From NCBI GenBank assembly GCA_027627225.1, contig CM051025.1:70183069-70247068 (forward strand): a stretch of 64,000 nucleotides of DNA, written 5' to 3'. A program made the position numbers and the translations under genes. This DNA comes from Congeria kusceri. Taxonomy: Eukaryota; Mollusca; Bivalvia; Myida; Dreissenidae. This document shows, one piece after another, positions 1 through 13,000 of the stretch; positions within the stretch are counted from its first letter, which is position 1; the number at the start of each line of letters is the position of its first letter. Below the pieces are notes generated by a model. That model ran no database searches and had not been told where the DNA came from. It was given only the letters and a program-made list of their open reading frames with translations.

Positions 1-479
1 GTGTCTAGTGGTGAAAGAGCCAAACTACGAGTCATGGTCGAATCGTGTTTGCACCATGTTTAGTCTGACATGTCTAATTCGGAAAAGTTAAGCAAATGAC
101 CACAAATAAAAAGAGGCATAACAAGTCAACAAAATCAGACTCTAATCAATCACATCCGGTTGTCGAGCTCGTTGCTGAACCACCTTATCCACAAAGCCAC
201 GGAATCAAGTAAGAACGATTGGTTTGGAATAGTTATTTTCATTATATGATATTAAGTGTATTCTATGCTTAAAAATGTAATGATTAAGGTCAACTAGAGC
301 TCTGTCACAGGAGTTACAACGGGCTATGAATGATAGCATGTTTGAAGGAGGGTGCCTGCCAGTGTTTAGCTCGACTTTTCGAAGAAAATAAGAAAATAAG
401 TCGAGCTATTGTCGTCGTCCTGTCGTCTTCGTCTGCGCCAGCGTCTGCTAATACGTTAGCGTCTTTGTTAGTTAAGTAT

Positions 480-1190
480 ATAGGTTTAGTTTTTTGGTTA
501 AGTTTTTTGTCAGAGTCCATTTCTCAAAAACTATCAAACGTATCCATTTGAAACTTTCAATACTTGTTCCCTATCAAAATGGTGCTCCATTACAACAAGG
601 CAGGTAACCCTGTGATTTGTATTTCCAGAGTTATCTGCCCTTGTTTGGACTTACAACTTAGCCTATTTATGGTAAATATAAAATTTCTCAATAACTATCA
701 AAGACATTAAATTGAACCTCAAGGTTCTGATACCATTCTGCAGACAAGATGCGGTAACTCTTTCAATGATTTTGTTGGAGTTATTACCCTTTTTGAACTT
801 ACAATTTTCCTTTTAGGTCAAATTTTTCAATACCTGAAACTTAAAGTGCTTGATCACAGTGATGAAATTATTCTGTATACAAGAGGAGGTAACTCTATCA
901 AGGATTTTGCTTGAGTAATTGCACTTTTTCAACATAGAAATTTAGCTTTAGGTCAAGTTTCACAATATCTATAAGAGGTATTGACTTGAAACACAGTTAT
1001 GAACCCATTCTGCAGACAAGATGAGGTAACTATATCAAGGATTTTGGTGGAGTTATTGCCATTTTCTCAACTTAGATATTTTTTCTTGAGGTCAATTTCT
1101 CAAAATATATCAGATGTATTGACTTGACATTCAAAATAATTCATGAAATCTATTAACTTATTCTATAAACAAAAGCAGTTCTCTTGTTTG
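480..1190. repeat. ~135-bp tandem array
   Basis: About five degenerate units. 'ATTCTGCAGACAAGATG.GG' recurs near 736, 871 (variant) and 1006, and 'TCTCAA.A.CTATCA' near 521, 687 and 1091. It is intronic to gene B. Confidence 0.7.
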
Positions 1191-1324
1191 CAGTTATGAT
1201 AGGAAATGTAACTATATATATAAAATATAGGCCCGAAGGCGAAACATTGCCGCTGGATAACTTGGGATCAAAAGGATTGAAGAAGGAAATAAAGAAATAC
1301 ATAAATATAAATTAAAATACTAAA

Positions 1325-2060
1325 TTGGGATGGAATTTGTGGGAGGAGTTGCGTTCACAAGGAATGTTCCCTTTATATTCCATAGAGGAAACATAATCAA
1401 AGGGCCATAACTTGCGAATGGAGAAGAACAATTATAATCCCCATCTTGCCGCACAACTACACGTTACCTTCAACAATGAAGACAAGTTTTAAGAAAATCC
1501 GATGGGATTTGTGGGAGGAATTGCATTTACAAGGAATTTTCCCTACAACAACACATTATCCTCAACTATGAAGATAAGTTTCAAGAAAATCAAATGGATA
1601 CTGTAGAAGGAGTTGAGTGCACAAGGAAAGTTCCCTATGTATTACACAGAGAAGAAATATTAGATCAAAGGGCCATAACTTGCGAATTTAGGAGAAAAAA
1701 TTAAATAACCACCTTTACAAACAACTACACGTAACCCACAAACAGGAAAAAAGGTTTCAAGAAAATCCATTGGAGAGTTTTGGAGGAGTTGCGTTCACAA
1801 TAAATTTTCCATTCCAAAAATGAAGTACACAAATTTAACAAAGGACAATAACTCCAGAATTATGAAAAGCAGAGTAACAGTTCTTGTGCACATAACTTCT
1901 TCTTTATTAGATCTATCCACGGTCCACCTGTAAAGTTCCATGTTAATTGCTTAAACTCATTTGAAGTGTTGAAGGAAAATCATGAAAAATGTGCACGGAC
2001 GGACGGACGGACAGACGGACAGACAGGAGGATTACTACAGGACACCCGCAATAAATGTGC
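1325..2060. repeat. Degenerate array ending in GGAC microsatellite
   Basis: 'GTGGGAGGAGTTGCGTTCAC' or variants recur near 1338, 1511, 1604 and 1771. The array ends in (GGAC)n/(GACA)n at about 1996-2023 followed by a GGATTACTACAGG tail. Confidence 0.65.
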
Positions 2061-2559
2061 GCGTGCCTTAATGAGGTTCCATGTCAAACCTAACGCACTA
2101 GGATAATGTTTTACCAACAACTGCTTCAACGTATTTTTTCTATTTTTAAACGATCCCATTAAAATACATGAAGTATAAATAAAACGTAACCGCGTAGAAT
2201 TTTAATTTAAAATCATATGACGTCTTTTTACAATATCTGAATTTGTACTCAAGTTATTGAGCGGAAACCATATTTCAATTTCAGTAACGGTGGCACTGAC
2301 TCTAATCATACTGAAAAAGTATGAGTATACCAAGTCGTATGCCTATAGATTCAATGTTTTCAATAAAAGTGGACCTAAACGAGAAACTTCACAAAACAAA
2401 TCTAGGTCGAAAGGGCCAATAATTCAATCAAAATGATTGATATAGCTATGGTTCTGTACTACAGACTCATCAATTTTGAAAGCTGTAGGTCAAATTGTTT
2501 TATGCAAATGGACCTAAAATAAATTATAAAAAGAAATCCTAGTCGAACAAGAAGGCGTT

Positions 2560-3150
2560 TACTTTTCACATTTAACCTCAAGGTATGACCTTGAACTTAA
2601 AGGTTGCCATCTGGTTCTTGCGCGCATCAAACTGTCTTTTATATAGGCTAACATTTGTTCCATATTATTTCAAAATTCTTCAATGCATTTAGTTAGAACT
2701 CGGACAAGCGCTGTTTTGACAATAAAGCAGTTTGTTTTGACCTTAGACCTGTAAGCATGACCTTGACGTTTACGGTAGTCATCCTGTTCTTGTGCGCAAC
2801 ACTCTGTCGTATCTACATTAACATTTCTACCAAATTATTTCAAAATCGTGCAATGCATTGGGATGTTGGGAGCCCGAACAAACAGTATATTCACAATAAA
2901 GTGCTCTATTTTGACATTTGACTTCAATGTATGGCATTAACCTTAAATGGCAGCCATCAGGTTCTAGCGCCAGATACACCGTCTCATTTAGGTTAACAAA
3001 TGTGCCAAGTAATTTCAAAATTCTTCAAACATGGAGAATTTCGAGTCCGGACAAGTTTCGAGACAGACCTACCGACGGGCCGACCGAATGATGGACGGAC
3101 CGACCGACAGACGGACAGACCGACTGGAAAAAGCGATTCCTATATAGCCA
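2560..3150. repeat. ~175-bp 'TGACCTTGACCTT' array with GAC microsatellite
   Basis: Units with 'GTTCTTGCGCGC'-like phrases recur near 2615, 2790 and 2960. The array ends in a GACC/GACA/GGAC tract at about 3072-3125 and the tail CGATTCCTATATAGCC. Confidence 0.65.
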
Positions 3151-3662
3151 CCACCTATATGTGGGTGGGTATAATAACTCAGTGGTTGGACGCTTATATG
3201 ACATTGCATTATGTAGTTTATATCTGAGATCATCGTCTTAAAACACAGGATAAAGACAATATACTGGATTTAAGAATACAAATTACACAGGTTGCATATG
3301 TTAATATAAGCGTTTAATTGAAATAGAATTATAATAAAACAAAATTCTTTGAAATTTATTTATTTTAAAATTGTGTAATATTCAACGAAAATAGTCTTAC
3401 TCTTAAACGTTGAATCAGTAAAGCAATACAAATTCTTTAAAGGCATATACAAGGTTAAATAATGAAAACTGTATGGTGATTCAACGATTTTTAGATAAAT
3501 TAGACAAGGAAAACTTCCTTACCCATGACGACCATATTTGGAAGACGGACAATTACTGATCACAAAAGCTCACCCTGAGCGTTGCCCAGACGAGCTTAAA
3601 AGAAAGCTTATACCGGAATATAATATACATACTCTCAGAATACATTCACCAGTAATGCTTAC

Positions 3663-6600
3663 ATTTTTAAGGATATTTAACACATTTGGAGCTCTGAGTT
3701 TCCTAAACTCTTTTATCTGCTGTTGCATTTCCTTCGTCAGGGCCACTTTATACTCAGACCATTTAGGTTTGAATTCCTACATCAAAATGAAAAAAGATAT
3801 AACAATTTTAGCCTATCAAAAGAATGATAACGCAACAAGACATAATCTCTTCTGATTTAATGAATTAAAACATCACACATGGATTTCTATGCACATATAC
3901 GTTTTATATATTGCAATTGTGTTAATTGTACGTATTTAAGTGAACATGCAGTGATGATGTAATTGCTTATCAATAAGCACGGGAATCTTCTAACACATGT
4001 GTTAATTAAACCGACGTTAAATATACGAAATAACTCAAGCTTTACATTACAATAAGTTAAAGACATGTCGTTCAATCTACGAAATTATGTGTTTTAATTC
4101 TGCAAGTATTACAAAGTGTTTTAAATATATTTGTCTGTATGGTTGTCAAACGTCAATCAACCCATAATAGCCTACCTGTGGAATGTGACCAGGAAGTTCT
4201 ATTGCACACTGAACTTGTTCGAAGAAATCCTGCCAAGCCATTTTTTGGCATTGATCAAAGACATTCTAAAATTAAATATATAATCTCTTTAAAAGCGAGT
4301 TAATAATAATTATAACAACTCAATTAAAAGTTATATCTTTAAAATAGGTATTACTATTTTTTACTAAAAAATACATCGCTTGCATTTGGTTTTGCAAAAC
4401 AAGGTCACTTGAAACTAATGTAATTTTACCTTTAAATTATCCAACAGTGTCTTTACTACATTTATGTCAGGATGACTTTTCTCTAAACTGTCAAACGCAT
4501 CTGTCCACTCGTTGTCATATAACTCGCTTATCTTCTCCGCAATCTTAGTGGGCCTGTTCACGTCACTCAGGTCAGCGATGTTCGGGTTATTATCGCGGAT
4601 TTTGCTCGATGCACGAGCATTTAATCTAATACACACATCCGTAATGTTTGTTTACCAACATAAATATATGAAAGCTTTATAAATATTATACATTTTTATG
4701 GATGAAAAGTTTATTATGTTGAATAATGAATCAACTTTGCGTTGGAATATTTTACATAAAACAAGAACTAACACTGTATGTGATTAATACCCCCACATAC
4801 AGCTTTGACACATATAAAGAGGTTGCAGATGTATTTCTTTGACACAGAACAATGTTTTGTCTGTCAAGAAGACCTACACAAGAGGAAAATTGAGCTTGAA
4901 ATGCAAAAACAAAAGTACAATATATGCCCTGGGAAACTATGACCTGAAACTTTGAGCTACAGACCTTGTGCTTGCATTTGTCTCAAAATGATATCACCTC
5001 TCCAGACAAGTTGCACAAACGTTTGCTTCCTACAACAAATTCATTCTTATATTTGACCTTAAAGTTTGACCTTGGAATCACATACCTTGTTCTTGCCTTG
5101 GACACATCCAGTCATAATGGTGAGCACTGTGTTCTAAGTTATTGCAGAATCCCTCTTTATATGTACATTACAACATGTAACACAAATGTAATTTCTTATT
5201 GTGACCTTTGACCTCTAAATGTGACCTTTAAATTTACTGTATGCGTCATGTAAGATAAAATCCATGGTCTGATCATGGAGAATAATATTCTGATGTTATA
5301 TTAAAATCCATCTAGGCATACCAATGTAACGGAGCAGAAACGAAATTGAAGCATTTGACCTTTCACCTTAAATGGTGAACTTTACCTTTGACGGACAAGC
5401 ATGGGTCATGTACGTAACACACCGTCTGGTCATTGGGAATAATAATCTTCAGTTATATTAAAATCCTTCCAAGCATTATTTACGAAGTTACGGAGCGGAA
5501 ACTTATATGGACGGACGTAGAGACGAACGGACGGACAGATGTACAGACCAACACGTACGAGTTCTATATAGCCCCCACTTTTATCCAAAAGTGGTGTTAT
5601 AATTGCAATATATTTCTGGTTTTTTAATTCTACTGAAATACATAAAATAACATATTTATCGTTCCTCAGGACACTTTTAATATATATTTAAGTTTTGAAG
5701 TAAAATGTACAAACTAGTACCTAGTCAATGCGTCATCCTTCTCTGCTTTTTCTTGTTGATACAGTCGCCGAAGGCTTGCGTTCTCGCTTTGAACATATCT
5801 GGTATCATTTTGAAGTTCCAACAGTCTCTTTTGCAACCTATACATACAAATTCTGATTATTTTAGAACTTAAAGGGACTTGTTCACAGATTGTTGCATTA
5901 AAAAAAGAAAAGAAAACACAAGTTCGGTCCTGTCGGGGTTCGAACCCGAGACCTCCGATTTAAAAGTCTATATCGCCTTAACCACTCGGCTATTTCGATT
6001 TCTGTATACATCCCTGCAGTATTTACTTCATGTAAGTGATCCACGTGTTGTCACTTATTTTAACGAAAACATCAGAAACACTCCAAATTATTCCATCGTT
6101 TAGCGTTACAAACGCTTGATAATTTTATGATTTCAACCGATGATTACTCATAAACGAAACGGTATTTACAGTATAATTCAATGTCTGTAGTGTTATTTCG
6201 CTCCCTTGTAAAAAGTCTTCTTTTATTTTTGAAATCCGTGACAAAAAGTTGAAAAATATCAATTCGTAAATCTGTGAACATGGCCCTTTAAAGAAAATAC
6301 TTTAAGCAATTAATTGATTTATTCTACACAAATTAATGCACTCTCACTGATATGGGTATTAATATACATGAACATGGGCCTGTGTGCGTAAGATACAAAT
6401 TTATCAACTATAATATGAGGTATATTTACTTAGCATTTTCCTCCCTTAGTCCATTGTTTTCTTTTTCTAAACTTGCAATCTGATCTTGTGAACTGTTGAG
6501 CCTATAAAAAAAAAACAATTGCAATGTCCAAAAACTATATATCATCATTGATTATATTCAAAACCTAATATAAAGTTGGTTACAATTAAATATTATACTA

Positions 6601-6944
6601 TTTCATATACTTTTGTTATACAAATGCTGAGTCTTGTAATGATGGTCGCCTGTTTTAATTTTAACATTAGGTTAGAATAACTATATCTTTGCTTAGTATA
6701 TTTGTTTTTGCATTATAATAACAGAAACAGACACATTGTAAAATTCATTTTGAAGTTTTACTTAAATGTTATGAACTTTCATGTAAAAGTGTTCTACAAT
6801 TGAAGTAATAACATACTGTGTCAAATTCCAATATTTTATATTTTAATGAACTTATAATATTTAGTATTGTGCCGAAATTTACAGTGCAATGTTTTTATCT
6901 CTCTCTGCCTTTGCAGCTTCTAATTTGTTTCTCCACATCGTGTC
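3663..6944 (-). CDS. MIEAP/SPATA18-like gene, copy B (partial, 3' end off window)
   Basis: Six exons are visible in transcript order: 6944-6883, 6501-6430, 5837-5721, 4625-4430, 4265-4176 and 3776-3663 (62, 72, 117, 196, 90 and 114 nt). All have GT donors and AG acceptors, and the phases are compatible. The first three encode a charged, Leu/Glu/Lys-rich coiled coil (LREENAK, LQKRLLELQNDTRY). The 196-nt exon has LSDVNRPTKIAEK and ELYDNEWTDAFDSL. The 90-nt exon has MAWQDFFEQVQ, and the 114-nt exon starts EFKPKWSEYKVALTKEM. The last two exons lie beyond base 1 but are seen in twin B' at 47072-46890 and 46045-45869. No N-terminal exon like that of gene A was found between 6945 and 10071, so the gene may start at an internal Met in the 62-nt exon or be 5'-incomplete. 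Assignment to the mitochondria-eating-protein family rests on the C-terminal exons of its twin. Confidence 0.75.
4960..5570. repeat. 'TGACCTTTGACC' dispersed repeat with GGAC end
   Basis: Loosely repeated GACCTT phrases, then GGACGGACG/GACGGACAG at about 5509-5538 and the tail GTTCTATATAGCCCCC. Intronic to gene B. Confidence 0.55.
5873..6287. mobile_element. TTAA-flanked MITE with tRNA-like core (copy 1)
   Basis: This 415-bp element in an intron of gene B is bounded by TTAA at 5869-5872 and 6288-6291. The terminal inverted repeats start AGGGACTTGTTCACAGATT and, on the other strand, AGGGCCATGTTCACAGATT (17 of 19 identical). TTAA target duplications with GGG/CCC termini fit a piggyBac-type non-autonomous element. 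Inside, on the minus strand at about 5930-5995, lie good Pol III box A (TAGCCGAGTGGTTAAGG) and box B (GGTTCGAACCC) sequences of a Leu/Ser-type tRNA. The acceptor stem does not pair, so it is not a working tRNA gene. Confidence 0.7.
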
Positions 6945-7054
6945 CTCATCGTGTCATCATTAGTATATGTGACAGACAGAAACTACACCTTGTGTAGTTA
7001 GGCCAAAACAAAACAGTTCTGATTTTGGGAAACCCGACCGTATCGTGCGAACCA

Positions 7055-7075
7055 CCCCCCCCCCCCCGCCCCCCG
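7055..7075 (+). repeat. C-rich tract
   Basis: C13 at 7055-7067, then G and further C. Duplicated near 54348. Confidence 0.85.
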
Positions 7076-9309
7076 TCCGGTCCCCCGACCCTAAAGTTTT
7101 AACAGACGATCGTTTTCCGTGAATGTGGCATATTTTTTATTTTTTAGAGAATTAATAGTGATTAACTAGATAATCCGTGTCGGAAAGACTTTTTATATTA
7201 TTAACTGAGTATTCTGGATCCCTTAATGGATGAATGCTATTGCCGGTTAAGCCTTTGCGATCTGTTTCGCTTTTATGGTTATACTTTTAAAAAAACTTTA
7301 ACAAAACTAAATCACTACCCTACCTAACTTTTTAGACCGCTGTCCGAAACATACCCTTTTTTGGCCTTATTAAAATTTTATAGTTTGTCTGTTAAGACGC
7401 CTCCTCTCTACGCGACAAGAACGGCCAATATGCCAATACGGTTCTTAACGGGTTCAAACTGATTGGTGCAAGATATAACATGGTTTTCGCTCCATAAACT
7501 GACCTTGGTCGTCAGTAGGTATAGCCAGCAAAAGGAATACATAATGTCTTTAGCTGAACAAAAATCCGTTCACAAACGCCGGTGTCAAATGTTTGAGAAG
7601 ATGTCTGAGAATTAAGAGAGCATGGAAACTGGGCAACATGATTGCTTAAAACTTATGAATCCATGTTTAAATCATGACAACCTGTATATAGTCGTGCTAA
7701 CGTTGTATGTCGCCTGTATACATTCGCAAGTTCTGAATCCGTAAACAAATCGCCCAAAACCATATAAACTCAAATGAAAGTCGTATAAAGCGCTACAATT
7801 CATCATTGCTGCTATATATATACTGCATTATATAATTATTATATTTGCGGTCACTTCACAAACACAAACCTCTATACTAAGCGGTTCACTAACCACATTT
7901 TGCTTTTTCTGCAAAGAAAACCTGAAATCAAACGAACACTCGAGCGTGACCAGAAATAACTCGCACCTCGTAGACATATATATATTATATTCAATATATA
8001 TATTTATATATTCTATTTATAGTAATCGTACTACTGAGTAAGCCAGAGACAATGACGCTCAAAGCAAACCCACCGGATATAATCATTGTTACATTTTAAT
8101 TAATTTTAATAGGGTCACAAAGGTAAATAACAGTTCTTTGCTCTACGCGTTTGCGACCATATGCTTAAACGGATCATAATGATTTGTAGTCATTTATAAG
8201 GCGGTGACCCAAGAAAGAAATCTGATTTTGTTTTTCAAAATCCAGCAAGTGGATTCAAACAAGAAGATTTTCAAAGTTTTTATTAAAGCCATGAAGGAAA
8301 TTGTCCCTGGGGGGAAATGTTTTACCAAAAAAATTATTTGAAGGAAATAGGTGAAGGGTAAGCAAATGAAGCTTTCTGTTATTTTTTTTATATAGAACCA
8401 ATTTCTGTTCCCAGCGCTGGCGGCCATAAGTTTTCACAGATCAAAATGGTTTGAAGGTATTTATTAGCAGATCACCCTAGAAACAATTCTTTTAAATTAT
8501 TTCGAAACCCAGCAATTAGTTTCTGAGCAGATTTTGAAAATGTTCAATATGGCCATATACAGCAAACTGAAGGAGTTTGGCTAAAGGGTCACCCAAGGGA
8601 CATTTCTGTGAAATTATTTTTTAATTAATCAGTAATTTCTGAAAACCAATATTAAAAGTCATTTTGCTATTTAAGTGTATACAAGAACGTGGAGATTCTA
8701 CGAATACCAGTTTTTTCGAACGCAATGAAGGTTCATTATAATATCGCAGAAACCATTATCTATTTTAAGTAACAGTGACCTTGACCTTCACCCTACCCAG
8801 CCTATATGTGATCCCAAGCAAGTTCTTAGATAAGGTATCTTTGTATGAAGCTTCATTATAGTATCTGAATTCGTTCTTCAGTTATTGCTCAGAAACCATA
8901 TTTCTATTTTTTGTAACGGTGCCCTTGACTTCAACCACCCAATATGCAATCCCGAGCAAGGTTTTGATATCAGGCATCTTTATAAGACGTTTCATTATAA
9001 TATCTAAATTCAATTGATTTATTAAGCGGAAACAATTTTTATATTCTTAGTAACAGTGACCTTTGTCCTTGACCCTTTCCGACCCATATGAAATCGCAAA
9101 CAGGGTGTTGATATAAGGGCCTATGTATGAAGTTTAATTCCAATATCTCAATTTGTTATTGAGTTATTGAGCGAATACCGTTTTTTTTATTAACAGTGAT
9201 CTTAATCTACCCCACCCACTCCATATGCAATCACAAGCGAGACATTGAAATAAGGTATCTATGTATGCAGTATCATTAAAATAACTCACTTAGTTCTCGA
9301 GTTATAGAA

Positions 9310-9960
9310 CGGAAACCCCAGTTTGAAGCCGCCCCGACGGGCCCAGGGGGCATGGCCAGTTTCGATCCCAGGGCTATAATCTGAACTTTGTAGAGGACCA
9401 CTATACGATTTACAAACCATTTACGAAATCTGTGGACCTTGGGGTTTCAGAGGAGGATATTTTAAAAGTCGTTTGCTACCTAAGTGTATAATAACCATGT
9501 GACCCCAGTGGGCGTGGCCAGTTTTGACCCCAAGGGAATAATTTGAACTATCATTGCAATGGACCACTTTATGATGTTACATACTAAATATGAAACCTCT
9601 GGGCCTTGGGGTTACAGAGAAGATGTTTTAAGTGATTTGCTTTTTAAGTGTATATAAACCATGTGACTCTCAAGGCGTGGCCACTTTTGACCTGAAGGGA
9701 ATAATTTAAACAATCTGTGTTGAGGACCACTATATGATGTTACATACCAAATACGAAACCTATGCCGTTTCAGATGAGATTTTTAAAGTTATCAAGTGCT
9801 AAGTCTATATTTAGCTCTGAATGATCTGAACAACTTTGAAAGAGGGTAACTCAAGGATTATTAAGTTTCGTTAAAATCTGCCAAGCGGTTTAGGAGGAGT
9901 AGTCGTTTGAAGTACAAAGTTAACACACGCTCGACGGATGCCGCGAGACGGACATCACGG
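9310..9960. repeat. ~165-bp array ('GGCCAGTTTTGACCCC' family)
   Basis: Three units near 9353, 9517 and 9680 share GAGGACCACTAT.....TGTTACATACCAAATA and CCTTG.GGTTTCAGA phrases. The same family fills 19500-20270 and 25390-26250. It ends with a degenerate CGACGGATGCCGCGAGACGG. Confidence 0.75.
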
Positions 9961-10071
9961 TATCCTAACAGCTCAGCATGAGCGCTATGAACATATCTTA
10001 TGTAGTGTCAAATGTTGTAAAAGCAACACATGTCCGGTTACAATGTAATATACAAGCAGACACAATGTGCC

Positions 10072-13000
10072 TTACACTGTTGTGGACGGGTAAACCTCTC
10101 CAGACGGGGTACCAGTGTAGCAATCGTTTGATTGTTGTCCAGAGAATGGTGGTGTCAGCATCATTGAGCTGACGAAATCGTGTTGATTTTGTCGCCCTCT
10201 TTTCGTCGGATTAGCTGCATAGATACTCATGTTTGCCAGTTGGTTTTTCAAACCATGCACTGAGGACTGTGGGGCCATAATTCTCTTTCCACCGACACTA
10301 TCTTGTGACATTTGTTGTGTGGAATCTTTGCGTTGCTGTGGGCGTATTGTTGTACCTTGAACTACACCTTTGCTCAAAAGGGGACCGTCCTTGTGAAGAT
10401 GGAGTGCAGGCCAGACCTGATTTGTCCATACATATTTTTTAGTTAATAATAAATTGTAAATAAAATATGTTCTTTACTGCCTAAGTTGTCCCCGGTCGTA
10501 CCTTTAACGTTTTTGGTTCAAACAAGTACAAGGAGCTACTCATTGTTTTAGTGTGCCGAAAACAAACATAATGACATCAGACAATTATTTGATACGTCCA
10601 TGTATTTGTTATTAAATTCAAATTCAGGTGGTACCAAAACAGAAGCAGTGTGTTCGCTATGGGCCTGTCTGTAACTTGCTACTATGACTAAAAAACCAAT
10701 TAGAACAAATATAAATACATAGAACATCTAAGTATGGTACTCATAAATATATGACTTTACTTATTTTTTGAGGTGTCATAAATCAGGAAATCTTTATTTC
10801 AGTTCCGAATGTGTATTTGGCAGTAATAAGTTGCATCCTATTGACGTTAACAGTCTGTTAAGGCATCGTATATTACGACGTCATAATACACTTTATCCGA
10901 TTCTGCATAACAACCACTGCCATAATCAAAGTTTATTCGCTCGAGAATAAACCATTGTATTTTATGCACGCTTGTCTTCTACTTCAGCATCTAGTAATTT
11001 TTTTATAGTCCATTTAATGTCCATGAGTCAACTATTCATGAGATCACGTTTTGCCCGTTCGATAGCTCTTGTATCGCTAGTATAAATTCGGTCATTATTC
11101 TACATTCATTTTAACCTTCCGTTCGATATTGGGTAAGTCACATAGTTTATTCAGAAAAAAAACCTGCAATTCTTATTATCAACTTGGATACTCGCCATTT
11201 TGTAATTTATTTATTTTTCATGCCTACAGGGTAACATCACCTATCGTCGCCAAGGCTTTTTCTTAATGCGGAAGATATCAGTAATGGACTGCCGGTGTCA
11301 AGCTTCTCTTGATATAGTCTTTTATGTGTCATGAACGTTATTATGTTTGTATCTCTCAATGCTCTGAAGGCAAGATCCTTTTAAAAATGCCCTTCCGGTA
11401 CTGGGGATATTAGTTTTGCCATCTATTTGTTATGACATATGTATATGTTTAATTGCAAATGAACATATTTATTGTACGTGTCAGGTATATAGTATTCTCG
11501 CAAAAATATATCACCGAAAATTGAATTACGCAAGTAGAAAATTAAAAAAAATATAGACCGGTGCGTCCAAACACTTCAATATATATTACAACAAGTCTTG
11601 TCACAGTATGAACCGTATGCCCCCAAATCATATACTTACCAGAGGTAGGCAACACAATGTCAGTTACACGTTGCCAAAAATAACGCTTCCTACAAAAACA
11701 GTTATGGTCATTGTACTCTGCACTTCCTCTCAACACCCTCTATCAATATATGCTGTTTTATTTCAAATATCTTCAATACTAATGTAGATATGCACTGCAC
11801 AAAAAAATTAATTGAAGGACAATAACTCCGTAAATATTTAAAAATGAGTTATCGTCCTTGTACTCTGCCCTTTCTCTCAACGTCCTCTATCACATGATGT
11901 GGTTGATTTAAAATCCTTTCAAAACAAATGGAGTAATGCTCTACACAAAACACAAAAAAGGGCAGTAATTCCATACATATTGAAGAAAGAGTTATGGTCC
12001 GTGTACTCTGCACATCCACTTATTGTCCTCTATCATTGTATGAAGTTCATTTTAATCCCTTAAATACTAATGGAGTTATCCTCCACACAAGGAAATAGAA
12101 CGAAGGGCAATAACTCCGTAACATTTAAGACAGAGTTAAGGTCCTTGTACTCTGAAGATTCTCTCATTATCCACTACCTTCTTTAAAGTTACATTTGAAT
12201 CCTTTCAATAATAATGGAAGTATGCTCCGCTAAAGAAAATTAATGCCCCGCACAAGAAAATTAAGCAAGGGCAATACTTTTGTAAATATAAATGAAAGAA
12301 TTATGTTCTTTGTACTATGCCCTTACTCTCATTGTCCTCTATCATTTTATGAAGTGTCATTAGAATCCCTTCAATACAAATGTATTTATACTCTGCACAA
12401 GAAAATGTATGCTTCACATAAGGAAATAAAACAAAGCACAATGATACCGTAAATATTAAAGAAAGAGTTATGGCTCTTGTGCTATGAAATTCCTCTTGTT
12501 GTCCTCTATATATGTTTAAAGTTTCATTTGCATTCAATGCTAATAAAATAAACAAAGGGCAATAACTCTGTAAATATTGAAGAAAGGACTGTGGTCCTTG
12601 TACACTGCAATTTGTCTCATTGTCGTCTATATTTATATAAAATTCATTTGATTCCCTTCAATACTAATGGAGTTATGCTCCGCACAAGAATCGTGAAAGA
12701 CGGACGGACGGACGGACGGACGATGCCATTACTATATTCCCCCGAAGATCCCTTCGAGAGGGCATAAAAATATAATTAAAATGGAAAACTTCACAATATA
12801 GACAGGGGGACAGAATAGCCTTAGTGTTTAAAAACAAAATTATCCGCATAATTTAATATCATGATTATAATCAAGTTTTTTTTCCGTCTCACCTACAACA
12901 TGATCCTTATCTAGTCAACATTCACTTTTACTTTAAATTGCATCACCATTAAAGCTTACCAAGAACTCCACATACGGGCCTAGGGTAGTACTATAGTCTT

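Larger units (their letters stand above)
6945..10071. other. Intergenic region between B and A: repeats, no exon found
   Basis: From 7055 there is a C-rich tract (C13, G, C6). From 8750 to about 9300 there is a ~140-bp array (TAACAGTGACCTTG... near 8771 and 9050, with variants). From about 9310 to 9830 there is a ~164-bp array (GGCCAGTTTTGACCCC type near 9353, 9517 and 9680). 7080-8740 is AT-rich and unassigned. A minus-strand TATAAAAT (about 7375-7383) could be promoter-like for gene B but is unsupported. No N-terminal exon for B was recognised. Confidence 0.6.

Noticed and set aside
330..551. 73-aa plus-strand open frame repeated at 47623-47844
   Set aside because: It lies in an intronic repeat; the antisense frame is equally open and no family is recognised.
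3000..3227. Open frame rich in DRQTDRPT-type repeats (also 39788-40082 and 50293-50520)
   Set aside because: It is a translation of the GACC/GACA microsatellite.
5930..5995. Possible functional tRNA (Leu/Ser type)
   Set aside because: Box A and box B are good but the acceptor stem does not pair, and it sits inside a MITE.
8194..8437. Two overlapping minus-strand open frames of 60-77 aa
   Set aside because: They lie in repetitive intergenic sequence, overlap in different frames, and have no family resemblance.
9978..10172. Plus-strand open frame overlapping the last exon of gene A
   Set aside because: It is antisense to a well-supported exon.
11690..12775. CRISPR-like regular repeats
   Set aside because: Units of 120-165 bp diverge along their full length with no constant repeat and unique spacer pattern, and the genome is eukaryotic.
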